Origin: an uncultured Eubacteriales bacterium
GTDB lineage: Bacteria; Bacillota; Clostridia; Oscillospirales; CAG-272
DNA: 21,556 bases
Direction of reading: 5' to 3'
Assembly (NCBI GenBank): GCA_949286815.1
Contig: CASEEB010000199.1
Span: 1 to 21,556 of the forward strand
Below are positions 14,452 through 21,556 of the stretch, in pieces. Position 1 is the stretch's first letter; each line of letters begins with the position of its first letter. The translations under genes were made by a program, and so were the position numbers. The notes below the pieces were generated by a model, which was not told where the DNA came from, made no database searches, and saw nothing but the letters and a program-made list of their open reading frames with translations.

Positions 14452-14607
14452 AACAAATATAATCACAATTATGGCTTCCAATCTTAGCAATATATGTTTG
14501 TCTCTTCCGCCTGAGTAAAAAAGATGCGGAATTTGTGAATTGATCGGCGAAAAATAAAATTGTAAAAAACCCAATGACTTCGGGAAAGGCAAGGTTTATC
14601 GGAAAAT

Positions 14608-15708
14608 ATGATAAAAATTGAGCACCTTATAAAAAACTACGGCACAAACTGCGCCGTTGACGATATCAGTTTTGAGGTGGAGCAGGGGGAAACGGTAGGC
14701 TTTCTCGGTCCTAACGGCGCGGGCAAGAGCACTACCATGAATATTCTGACGGGATATCTGTCCGCTACGTCGGGAAAGGTGTCTATTTCAGGCATTGATA
14801 TACTCTCCGACCCGCTGGGAGCAAAAAGGCTTATCGGGTATTTGCCGGAGCAGCCTCCGCTTTATCTTGACATGACGGTCGACGAATATCTTAATTTCAA
14901 TTACGAGCTTAAGGGATGTACTCTGAGCCGCGAGCATCATCTTGCCGAAATTTGCGAGGTCGTGAAGATAACCGACGTCCGCAAGAGAGTGATACGCAAC
15001 CTTTCCAAGGGATATCGTCAGCGCGTCGGCATAGCGCAGGCCCTTATAGGAAATCCGTCAGTTATTATTTTTGACGAACCGACAGTAGGTCTTGACCCCA
15101 AACAGATAATAGAAATCAGAAACCTGATAAGAACACTGGGAAAAGACCACACCGTTATACTCTCAACGCATATTCTCCAGGAGGTACAGGCGGTATGCGA
15201 CAGAATAATAATCATAAACAAGGGCAGGATAGTGGCTGACGAAAAGACGGAAAACATTACGCGCGCGGTGGAAAACAACAGGCGTTTCAACGCAAAGATA
15301 TGCGGACCGCAGAAGGATATACTTGCCCTGCTCAAGTCAATGCCCGGCATAGTCTATGCGGAGGCGCTTGCCGAAAAGGACGGCGACGCTTACACCTACA
15401 TGATCGAGAGCGAATACGGGGTAGATATCCGAAAAAAACTGTTCTATACCCTTTCGGAAAAGGGCTGGGCACTTGTAGGACTTGAGGCTTTGGGAATGAG
15501 TCTTGAGGATATATTCATTACGGTGGTAGATAAATCAACGGCTGACGAATCCCGTGTCTCAAGATACGCGAGAAGGACCGACAGAAAGAAAAAAGCCAGA
15601 ACAAGGACATCACTTGAGACCGATGTGGCTGAATCGCTGGTCGAGGAGGCCGAAAAGAAAAGGGAAGAGGAAGCGGAGCAGTCCGATACCGAGGACGACG
15701 AGGATTAA
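14608..15708 (+). CDS. ABC transporter ATPase (GldA-like)
   Basis: A 366-residue ATP-binding subunit that should drive the permease encoded next. The nucleotide-binding domain covers residues about 1-220: Walker A GPNGAGKST, Q-loop in YLPEQPPLY, signature NLSKGYRQR (LSKG in place of LSGG), Walker B VIIFDEPTVGLDP and H-loop STHILQE. Residues about 225-315 form a small accessory domain as in GldA/CcmA-type exporters (two-gene ABC-2 systems). The last 50 or so residues are a low-complexity charged tail, first Arg/Lys-rich and then Glu/Asp-rich, ending EDDED; this is unusual and may be a docking or disordered segment. The ribosome-binding site is weak (GGAAA). First gene of a five-gene plus-strand cluster. 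Confidence 0.9.
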   Translation: MIKIEHLIKNYGTNCAVDDISFEVEQGETVGFLGPNGAGKSTTMNILTGYLSATSGKVSISGIDILSDPLGAKRLIGYLPEQPPLYLDMTVDEYLNFNYELKGCTLSREHHLAEICEVVKITDVRKRVIRNLSKGYRQRVGIAQALIGNPSVIIFDEPTVGLDPKQIIEIRNLIRTLGKDHTVILSTHILQEVQAVCDRIIIINKGRIVADEKTENITRAVENNRRFNAKICGPQKDILALLKSMPGIVYAEALAEKDGDAYTYMIESEYGVDIRKKLFYTLSEKGWALVGLEALGMSLEDIFITVVDKSTADESRVSRYARRTDRKKKARTRTSLETDVAESLVEEAEKKREEEAEQSDTEDDED

Positions 15709-15710
15709 TT

Positions 15711-15766
15711 TTTAAATGCCTCAAACTGTCCGCCAGACATTTAAATCCCGTCATTTTGCGGGTTTT
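15711..15766 (+). repeat. Two hairpins between the ATPase and permease genes
   Basis: TTTAAATG (15711-15718) and CATTTAAA (15738-15745) form an 8-bp stem with a 19-nt loop. CCCG/CGGG (15747-15750, 15759-15762) then forms a short stem followed by TTTT. The second may act as a weak intra-operon terminator or pause that sets the ATPase-to-permease ratio. Function inferred from position only. Confidence 0.45.
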
Positions 15767-15783
15767 ACAGAAAGGAAACAAAA

Positions 15784-16530
15784 ATGTTCGCTATATATAA
15801 AAAAGAGATGCGTTCTTATTTCATAAATCCCATAGGCTATGTATTTACGGGAATTTTTCTCGTGTTTGCTTCTCTTATCTGCTGCTATACCACAATATTG
15901 TCGGCAAGTTATGACACTTCCTCGTACTTTACGCTGATGATTTTTGCGTTGATAGTGCTTATTCCTCTGCTTACCATGCGTTTGTTCGCCGAGGAGAGGA
16001 AAATGCGCACCGAGCAGCTGCTGCTTACGGCACCCGTGACGCTTACGGGTATGGTGGTAGGAAAATTTCTTGCCGCGCTGACAATGTTTGTAGGCTGTGT
16101 CGCGGTTTCATGCATCAATTTTATTCCCCTATATGTAATAGCCAATGCGGAAAGGGGAAACACCTCTTATGACACCACGCATATAGGACCCGTAACCTCG
16201 CAGATTATAGGCGGACTTATAGGATTGATTTTAATAGGCGCCGCGTTTATCGCCATCGGTACTTTTATCTCGTCAATGACGGAAAACCAGCTGGCGGCGG
16301 CGGTTATTACCATCTCGGTAATAATTGTGCTCGTGCTTGTCGGAGTTGTTTCACAGTTTGTGGATGTTTATTGGGTGCGCGCGGTGCTTGACTGGATATC
16401 GGTACTCAGCAGATTCGGAAACTTCGGAAACGGAATTTTTGACTTTGCGTCACTGTTTTATTATGCGTCGATTGCTTTTATTTTTCTTTTCCTGACAGTA
16501 AGAATATACGAAAAACGCCGTTGGGGCTGA
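15784..16530 (+). CDS. ABC-2 type permease (GldF-like)
   Basis: A 248-residue integral membrane protein with six predicted spans (about residues 17-39, 48-70, 93-120, 135-160, 170-192 and 220-243). The N-terminus is cytoplasmic (MFAIYKKEMRSYFINPIGYVF), the typical start of GldF/ABC-2 permeases. The cytoplasmic loop MRLFAEERKMRTEQLLLTAPV matches the E-loop that contacts the ATPase in this family. It should form the membrane channel with the upstream ATPase. AAAGGAAA precedes the ATG at 15784. It lies 75 nt after the ATPase gene. Substrate is not readable; GldF relatives belong to the Bacteroidetes gliding apparatus, but Clostridia carry similar loci without gliding. Confidence 0.88.
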   Translation: MFAIYKKEMRSYFINPIGYVFTGIFLVFASLICCYTTILSASYDTSSYFTLMIFALIVLIPLLTMRLFAEERKMRTEQLLLTAPVTLTGMVVGKFLAALTMFVGCVAVSCINFIPLYVIANAERGNTSYDTTHIGPVTSQIIGGLIGLILIGAAFIAIGTFISSMTENQLAAAVITISVIIVLVLVGVVSQFVDVYWVRAVLDWISVLSRFGNFGNGIFDFASLFYYASIAFIFLFLTVRIYEKRRWG

Positions 16531-16789
16531 TATTTAATTATAATTCTCGGTCGCAAGCGCTTCGCCATAAGAGTGTCGAGCCCGAAAAAATCAAACCTTC
16601 CGGCAGATTTGCGAAATTTTTTCAGTATTATTTAATTGTCGAAAAACAGAGGCAGACGCTTTCTCACCGAAGCAGAGCTATATTGATAAAAACTGACTTT
16701 CCGGAGTTCGCATAGCACATGCGACATTCTTTGGATTTTTTACGGTGAAATATTTTAATAAGCCGCGGTATGCGGCGTGGAGAACGTTA

Positions 16790-18343
16790 ATGAGAGGAAC
16801 AACAAAAAGCCGCCGTATGAAATACGGAAGCGTGAGTGCGGCGCTGACAATTCTGACGGTCGCCGCGGTTGTAATCGCAAATGTGATATTTACCGCGCTT
16901 TGCGGCAGATACGGTTGGTATGTTGATATGTCGTCCGATTTGATGTACGAAGTAACAGAGGATTGCAGGGAATACCTTGACGAATATGTAATCAGCGAGG
17001 TTAAAAAAGCAAACGCCTCAGGCGGCGGGGACGAAAAGGTTACAATTCTTTTTTGTGATGACAGAGAAAATATAGAAAGCGAAATTACGCAAAATTATAT
17101 ACTGAATTCCGCCCTTGAAATTCAGGAAATGTTTCCGGATTATGTGGAAATCGATTTTCTAAATATATGGGAAAATCCCTCTATAGCGAGAAGCTACGGC
17201 ATAACCGCGTCCACCAGTGTGGCTTTTCTTTACAGTGACAGACATGTGGTCCTCAGTCTGGCGGATTTCTATATTTTTGAAGCCGCGGACACCGAAACGC
17301 CGGTGGCATATAACGGTGAAAAGAGATTGGCTACGGGAATGATGAGGGTAGTGCAGGAAAACACGCCAATGTGTTATCTGACCATAAACCACGGAGAAAC
17401 CGTTGAAGACTACGAGCTGATGTACATGATAGCCGACGCGGGATATAACTACACTTATCTGGATCTGCTCAATTATGACATTCCGGAAGACTGCGAGTTG
17501 CTGATTACTTTTAATCCGACTCAGGACTTTACGTCTGACGACAATGTTTCGTCGGTTTCCGAAACCGATAAAATACGCGAATATATGAATAACGGCGGTA
17601 AGTACATGGTTTTCGTGTCTGCCGACACATTTGTTGCCGGGGGTCATGAAAATCTTGAAAATCTGCTTGCGGAATGGGGTGTACGGTATATGCATTCCAC
17701 CGGAGAGGACGGAATTGAAAACTGCTATACCATAAGGGATTCTCTGCACTCAACCACCACGGACGGATATACGATACTTGCCCAAAACGCCTCGTCCGGC
17801 TTTGGCGCCGATATATTGAAAGACATCACAAAACCCAATGTATTCGGAAACTCCACGTGCATCAGCCCGTCCGACGGCTTTACTCTTGATTCGTCCGGGA
17901 ATTATACCTCCGATGCATACGGAAGCACAAGAACGTTTACACCTCTGTTTGTATCCGATACAAGCGCGGAGGCTTGGGCGTCGGGCAGAGTTGTCGCAAA
18001 AGCGACCGAGGATCCTTTCATTCTCATGTCGCTTACAAAACAGGAAAACGCGCAGGGCAATACATCCTATCTTCTCGCAAGCGCATCCACCGAATTCGGC
18101 TCCGAATCCGCGATGCAGTCGGCGGTGTTCGGCAATTCACAGACCTTGTCTACCGTACTTAAGTATATGGGCAAGGAAAATGTGCCCACAAATCTGACAT
18201 TTAAACCCTTCGGAGATACCGATATTGACAGTATAACCACCGCTCAGTCCACGACAATAACTATTTTGCTTGCATCAGTGCCCGCAGCGGTAATTCTCGT
18301 AACCGGGATAGTTATTCTTGTGAAAAGAAAAAACGCGGTCTGA
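16790..18343 (+). CDS. GldG-like membrane-anchored ABC auxiliary protein, copy 1
   Basis: A 517-residue protein with a short basic N-terminus, a membrane span at about 15-38, a large extracytoplasmic region (about 40-485) and a C-terminal span (about 489-511) ending in VKRKNAV. The outer region resembles ABC_transp_aux (PF09822): FLNIWENPSIARSYGI, the box AYNGEKRLATGMMRV, LTINHGET and CELLITFNPTQDF. Such proteins accompany GldA/GldF-type transporters and may bind substrate or gate the complex. I chose ATG 16790 because GGAG sits 7 nt upstream; an in-frame GTG at 16745 would add 15 residues but lacks a good ribosome-binding site. It is paralogous to the next gene. The 259 nt before it hold no recognisable gene. 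Confidence 0.85.
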   Translation: MRGTTKSRRMKYGSVSAALTILTVAAVVIANVIFTALCGRYGWYVDMSSDLMYEVTEDCREYLDEYVISEVKKANASGGGDEKVTILFCDDRENIESEITQNYILNSALEIQEMFPDYVEIDFLNIWENPSIARSYGITASTSVAFLYSDRHVVLSLADFYIFEAADTETPVAYNGEKRLATGMMRVVQENTPMCYLTINHGETVEDYELMYMIADAGYNYTYLDLLNYDIPEDCELLITFNPTQDFTSDDNVSSVSETDKIREYMNNGGKYMVFVSADTFVAGGHENLENLLAEWGVRYMHSTGEDGIENCYTIRDSLHSTTTDGYTILAQNASSGFGADILKDITKPNVFGNSTCISPSDGFTLDSSGNYTSDAYGSTRTFTPLFVSDTSAEAWASGRVVAKATEDPFILMSLTKQENAQGNTSYLLASASTEFGSESAMQSAVFGNSQTLSTVLKYMGKENVPTNLTFKPFGDTDIDSITTAQSTTITILLASVPAAVILVTGIVILVKRKNAV

Positions 18344-18486
18344 AAGCTTGGGCTGTGTAAAACCTGAAGCGCCGTTTAGAAGTTAAAGCCGCAAAAAGCC
18401 GTTGTCTTCGGGTGCCGGACACAAGTTTACGGCATGGCAATAAGACCTGAGCAAAATTACTTAATGCGAAGGCTCTACGAAAGGAA

Positions 18487-18543
18487 ATGCAAAACCAAAT
18501 GAATTATATTGTTGCAGAAGCGGGAAGGGAGGATAAGATATGA
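18487..18543 (+). CDS. Possible 18-codon coupling peptide upstream of GldG-like copy 2
   Basis: An 18-codon frame (ATG CAA AAC ... AAG ATA TGA) ends by ATGA overlap with the next gene's start. A weak AAAGG lies 2 nt before its ATG, and the Shine-Dalgarno site of the following gene lies inside it. It may couple translation or be chance. No recognised peptide. Confidence 0.25.
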   Translation: MQNQMNYIVAEAGREDKI

Positions 18544-20297
18544 ACGAGCAAAACCATCAGTCGGAAGAGAAGCTTGAAGAAAACGACACAATACAGGAAG
18601 ATAACTCCCGCTTATACCGCAGAAAAAGCAAAAAACGGATTTTTGCCGTAAGCGCGATTGTAGTAGCGGCGGTAATAGTTTTAAACGTGGCGTTCAGCGC
18701 GCTCACCTCACATGAATTGTGGTTTGCGGATCTGACATATACAAGATATAAAAGCAATCCCTCGTCCTTTTACAGGATGACCGATGTTTTCAGAAATCTC
18801 ATAGAAGACGAGGCCATACCCATGATAGACAGTGTGAATGAGGAGAGAGAGGCGGCGGGAGAGGATCCTATAAAACTTAAAATCATTTTCTGTACCGATC
18901 CGGACTATGTAAACAACAACACATATCTGCGCTACGTCAATTATACCGCGAAAGGGCTTGAAAAAGAATTTCCCGACCAGATAGATGTCCAATATGTGAA
19001 TATATCGAAAAACCCTTCGGCAGTCCAGAAATATAAAATCACATCCGCCGCGACTATCTATTCCTCCGATGTTATTGTGGAATTCGGTACCGAATATATA
19101 GTCAATAATATTCTTTCGTTTTTTACCTCAAACTCAGATTCCGAAGCTCCGTGGGCTTACAACGGGGAAAAGAGAATGGCATCCGCTATTCTCTCCGTGA
19201 CCAGAGCGGAGGCGCCGATTTGCTGTATAACCACAAATCACGGTGAACCTTTATATGACGCGGACGGAAATATCAACGAGGAATATACCGCTTTCGCGAG
19301 GACCATAGAGGGAGCGGGATATGTGCTTCAGCCGCTCGACCTTGAAAACGAGGAAATTCCGGAAAACTGCAGGATGATTATCACTTTTAATCCTAAAGAA
19401 GATTTCAAAGCGTACGGAAGTCTGGGGGAAAACGGAGTCTCGGAAATAGAAAAACTTGACCGGTATCTTGACAACGCGTATACTTTCTTTTATGTGTGCG
19501 ACAGGACAACCCCCGTGCTTACAAATCTTGAAGAGTATCTTCAGGAATGGGGAATTACGGTAAGCCGTGTAGGTGATTCTGCCGGCACGTATGAAAATTA
19601 CAGTATAAAAGATACCGCCATGAATGTCGATGCCGGGGTGGGAGACCGGTTGCTTGGCAATTACGCCACAAACGGCTTGGGCGCGTCTCTGACTACCGAG
19701 CTTCGTTCACTTGGTTATCCCCCAAGCGTAGTGTTCGGTAACAGTACGGCTATCTCGGTAGCCGACAATTACAATACGACATATGTCCAGGCAGACGAGA
19801 CCGAAGGTACTCAGGCATACGAATATTACAGCTACGCCAGAAACGGCGTATACAGATATATGTACGATATTTTTACCACGTATGATTCGGCGATTGCTCA
19901 GATAGGCGGAGAGACATATGAAATGGCAACAAGCGAAAATCTGTTCAAGATAATGACAATTACACAGGAATACAGACAGATACAGGAGGACAATTACAGC
20001 ACTGTAAATGACGCCTCTTATGTACTTGCGTTGGCTTCAACCGATTTTGTCTCCAATGAAGTTCTCAATTCCACGGCATACGGAAACACAGATGTTTTGC
20101 TGTCATGCCTGAGAAGAACGAGCAGAGAGGTAATACCGGTAAATATTGACCTTAAGGCGTTCTATATATATGATATTGACGAAAACTCTATGTCCGACGA
20201 AACAAATAAAGCTTATACGGTTTGTTTTGCGGTTATACCTGCGCTTATAGTCTTCGCGGTCGGCACGGTGGTGATTGTAAAACGAAAGTATATGTGA
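18540..20297 (+). CDS. GldG-like membrane-anchored ABC auxiliary protein, copy 2
   Basis: A 585-residue paralogue of the preceding gene with the same plan: N-terminal span (about 34-56), large outer region, C-terminal span (about 560-580) ending VKRKYM. The N-terminal cytosolic segment is longer and begins with an acidic stretch followed by RRKSKKR. Shared blocks with copy 1 include AYNGEKRMASAILSV, TTNHGEPLYD, CRMIITFNPKEDF, the ENYSIKDT region and VVFGNSTAIS. An insertion relative to copy 1 at about residues 425-475 is Tyr-rich. The two copies have diverged enough to suggest an old duplication or a heterodimer. ATG at 18540 with GGGAGGA 6 nt upstream. The function is presumably accessory to the ABC transporter. 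Confidence 0.85.
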   Translation: MNEQNHQSEEKLEENDTIQEDNSRLYRRKSKKRIFAVSAIVVAAVIVLNVAFSALTSHELWFADLTYTRYKSNPSSFYRMTDVFRNLIEDEAIPMIDSVNEEREAAGEDPIKLKIIFCTDPDYVNNNTYLRYVNYTAKGLEKEFPDQIDVQYVNISKNPSAVQKYKITSAATIYSSDVIVEFGTEYIVNNILSFFTSNSDSEAPWAYNGEKRMASAILSVTRAEAPICCITTNHGEPLYDADGNINEEYTAFARTIEGAGYVLQPLDLENEEIPENCRMIITFNPKEDFKAYGSLGENGVSEIEKLDRYLDNAYTFFYVCDRTTPVLTNLEEYLQEWGITVSRVGDSAGTYENYSIKDTAMNVDAGVGDRLLGNYATNGLGASLTTELRSLGYPPSVVFGNSTAISVADNYNTTYVQADETEGTQAYEYYSYARNGVYRYMYDIFTTYDSAIAQIGGETYEMATSENLFKIMTITQEYRQIQEDNYSTVNDASYVLALASTDFVSNEVLNSTAYGNTDVLLSCLRRTSREVIPVNIDLKAFYIYDIDENSMSDETNKAYTVCFAVIPALIVFAVGTVVIVKRKYM

Positions 20298-20335
20298 TTT
20301 CGTCTTATATAAACCCATGAAAGGATGTTTATTTT

Positions 20336-21556
20336 ATGCCGATAACGGATGATAATGTTATTAATATAATTTTTAACCCCGGAAAAGGAAGATGTGAGAC
20401 CAGGACAGTAGAGGCAGAGAGAGGAAAAAGATTTCCGACACTTCCCAAAGCCAAAAGGGAAGGGTACGAATTCAATGGTTGGTACACTTCAAGAGAGGGC
20501 GGAACAAGAGTCAGCACGGGAGACATCGTTGAGTTTGACGAAGACACCGTACTGTATGCCAGATGGGTTAAAACTTCCGGCAGTGAAGTGATTTTAGACA
20601 AAAGAAAAAACCGCACCATGCTGAGAAAGCAAAAGAGAGCCATAGTTATTCTGGTTGCGGCAGTGATACTGTTGGCGACACTTCTCGGTGTGGTAAACTA
20701 TATAATTGATATCTATTTTTACGATGATTTTGACGGTGTGAGATATTACATTAAAAAGAGCGACGGAGTATACGGACTTTATAATAAAGACGGTACAATC
20801 TGCGATATAAATGACGAGGGATATTATCAGACAAAATTGGGAACGCAGCTTGATATAGATCCCGAAACCGGAGAACATGAAATTTACGCTGTGGTGGACA
20901 CCGAAGGAACCGAAATGATAGGATATTCCGGCAGAGTGCTCATGTTCAGGCAGTTGACTTACGACGAGTCTTCAACTCTTGACCAATCAAGAGTCATCAA
21001 ATCAATTGAGGTCCACAACGAATACGGCGGATATACTTTTGAGCGAAACGACGACATGGATTTTGTCATCAAGGGAAACGAGGACGTGGCATATAACAAG
21101 GAAAGCTTTGCCAAGCTTGCGGTCGCCTGCGGATATACCTTGTCCATGCAGAGGCTTGATAATCCCAGACGGCTGTCAGACGGGAGCATTGACCTTGCGG
21201 AGTACGGACTTTGCGATCAAACCAGGACGAAAACGGAAACCGACGAGGACGGAAACGAAGTTACCGTCGAATATGAATATTCACCCGCGTGGTACGTAAT
21301 TACCACTATGACGGATGAGCAACACAAGGTAATTATAGGAGACCCGATAGTATCGGGCGCGGGATATTACGCGCAGTATGAGGGCAGAGACACTATATAT
21401 ATTCTCAGTTCAAACGGATTTTCGGATGTAATGCTCCAGAAACTTGAGGCTGTTGTTACGCCTTTGATCATATACCCGATGTCAACCACCACAAACTACG
21501 ATGTTGCCGATTTCCGTATATACAAAGAGATTGATTATGAGGCAATCGAGAAAGAA
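20336..21556 (+). CDS. DUF4340-type membrane protein with N-terminal InlB/Flg_new-like repeat (partial)
   Basis: 407 codons are open to the window edge, so the C-terminus is missing. Residues about 10-78 resemble a Listeria-Bacteroides (Flg_new/InlB B-type) repeat: FNPGKG...GYEFNGWYTSREGG...FDEDTVLYARW. A basic stretch (about 88-101) precedes one membrane span (about 102-124). The outer region from about 135 matches DUF4340, with blocks such as IKKSDGVYGLYNKDG, SIEVHNEYGGYTFER, KLAVACGYTL and a repeat-like GYYAQYEGRDTIYIL. No signal peptide precedes the N-terminal repeat, and the basic residues before the span predict it is cytoplasmic, which is odd because these repeats are normally outside the cell. 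ATG at 20336 with GAAAGGA 10 nt upstream. DUF4340 genes often follow GldG genes, which fits this locus. Confidence 0.85.
   Translation, partial: MPITDDNVINIIFNPGKGRCETRTVEAERGKRFPTLPKAKREGYEFNGWYTSREGGTRVSTGDIVEFDEDTVLYARWVKTSGSEVILDKRKNRTMLRKQKRAIVILVAAVILLATLLGVVNYIIDIYFYDDFDGVRYYIKKSDGVYGLYNKDGTICDINDEGYYQTKLGTQLDIDPETGEHEIYAVVDTEGTEMIGYSGRVLMFRQLTYDESSTLDQSRVIKSIEVHNEYGGYTFERNDDMDFVIKGNEDVAYNKESFAKLAVACGYTLSMQRLDNPRRLSDGSIDLAEYGLCDQTRTKTETDEDGNEVTVEYEYSPAWYVITTMTDEQHKVIIGDPIVSGAGYYAQYEGRDTIYILSSNGFSDVMLQKLEAVVTPLIIYPMSTTTNYDVADFRIYKEIDYEAIEKE

Noticed and set aside
14377..14592. 71-codon minus-strand open frame in the divergent region
   Set aside because: It has no ribosome-binding site, an odd composition, and overlaps the likely promoter of the ABC cluster.
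14139..14607. Replication origin (oriC) in the divergent intergenic region
   Set aside because: No DnaA boxes close to TTATCCACA are visible, and dnaA/dnaN are not in the window; nearby parS sites show proximity to the origin only.
16521..16715. 64-codon open frame overlapping the permease end
   Set aside because: It overlaps the stop region of the permease in another frame, lacks a ribosome-binding site and has no recognisable features.
16745..16789. GTG start adding 15 residues to GldG-like copy 1
   Set aside because: No good Shine-Dalgarno precedes it, whereas ATG 16790 has GGAG at 7 nt and yields a normal short basic N-terminus before the span.
20594..20878. 94-codon minus-strand open frame within the DUF4340 gene
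   Set aside because: It is antisense to the well-supported open frame and has no ribosome-binding site or family motif.

Overview
The window looks like a chromosomal segment of a low-to-moderate-GC Firmicute of the class Clostridia. The evidence is the set of sigma-A promoters that match consensus (TTGACA, 17-bp spacer, TATAAT), purine Shine-Dalgarno sites, the origin-type block mnmG-rsmG-parS-parA-parB, a pfl-type (ZTP) riboswitch candidate, and split AICAR transformylase / IMP cyclohydrolase genes. A gut Oscillospirales-like relative is plausible, but this is inference. I see no insertion sequence, phage gene, CRISPR array, tRNA or rRNA.

Layout. (1) Positions 1-1025: a small lipoprotein gene cut by the window edge (minus strand) diverges from a TetR-family regulator (plus strand). 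Two consensus promoters face each other around a 40-bp imperfect palindrome that looks like a shared operator. (2) 1042-2838: a minus-strand glycosidase-like protein of the six-hairpin type carrying an internal CxxC...CxxC zinc-ribbon-like insert, read from a promoter at 3051-3079 through a leader of about 200 nt. (3) 3110-3302: a terminator-like element with competing pairings, and the strong terminator of the next operon. (4) 3333-5549: a purine operon (IMP cyclohydrolase, then stand-alone AICAR transformylase) behind a ZTP-type riboswitch and terminator. (5) 5560-8331: a class I amidotransferase-like hydrolase, an unrecognised two-span membrane protein and serS. (6) 8393-14138: parB, parA, three parS sites, rsmG, mnmG and ahcY, all on the minus strand. 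(7) 14608-21556: a plus-strand cluster encoding an ABC ATPase, an ABC-2 permease, two tandem GldG-like membrane-anchored proteins and a DUF4340-type protein that runs off the window.

How it fits together. The ParA/ParB/parS, RsmG and MnmG genes form the usual origin-proximal housekeeping block, although ahcY sits where mnmE is often found. The purine pair performs the last two steps of IMP synthesis, and a ZTP sensor fits because ZTP/ZMP accumulates when 10-formyl-THF is short. The most novel part is the Gld-type export cluster. It resembles the GldA/GldF/GldG components of Bacteroidetes gliding machinery but lies in a putative Clostridium-type genome. It has a duplicated GldG gene and a DUF4340 partner bearing an InlB/Flg_new-like repeat that appears to lie on the cytoplasmic side of the membrane.
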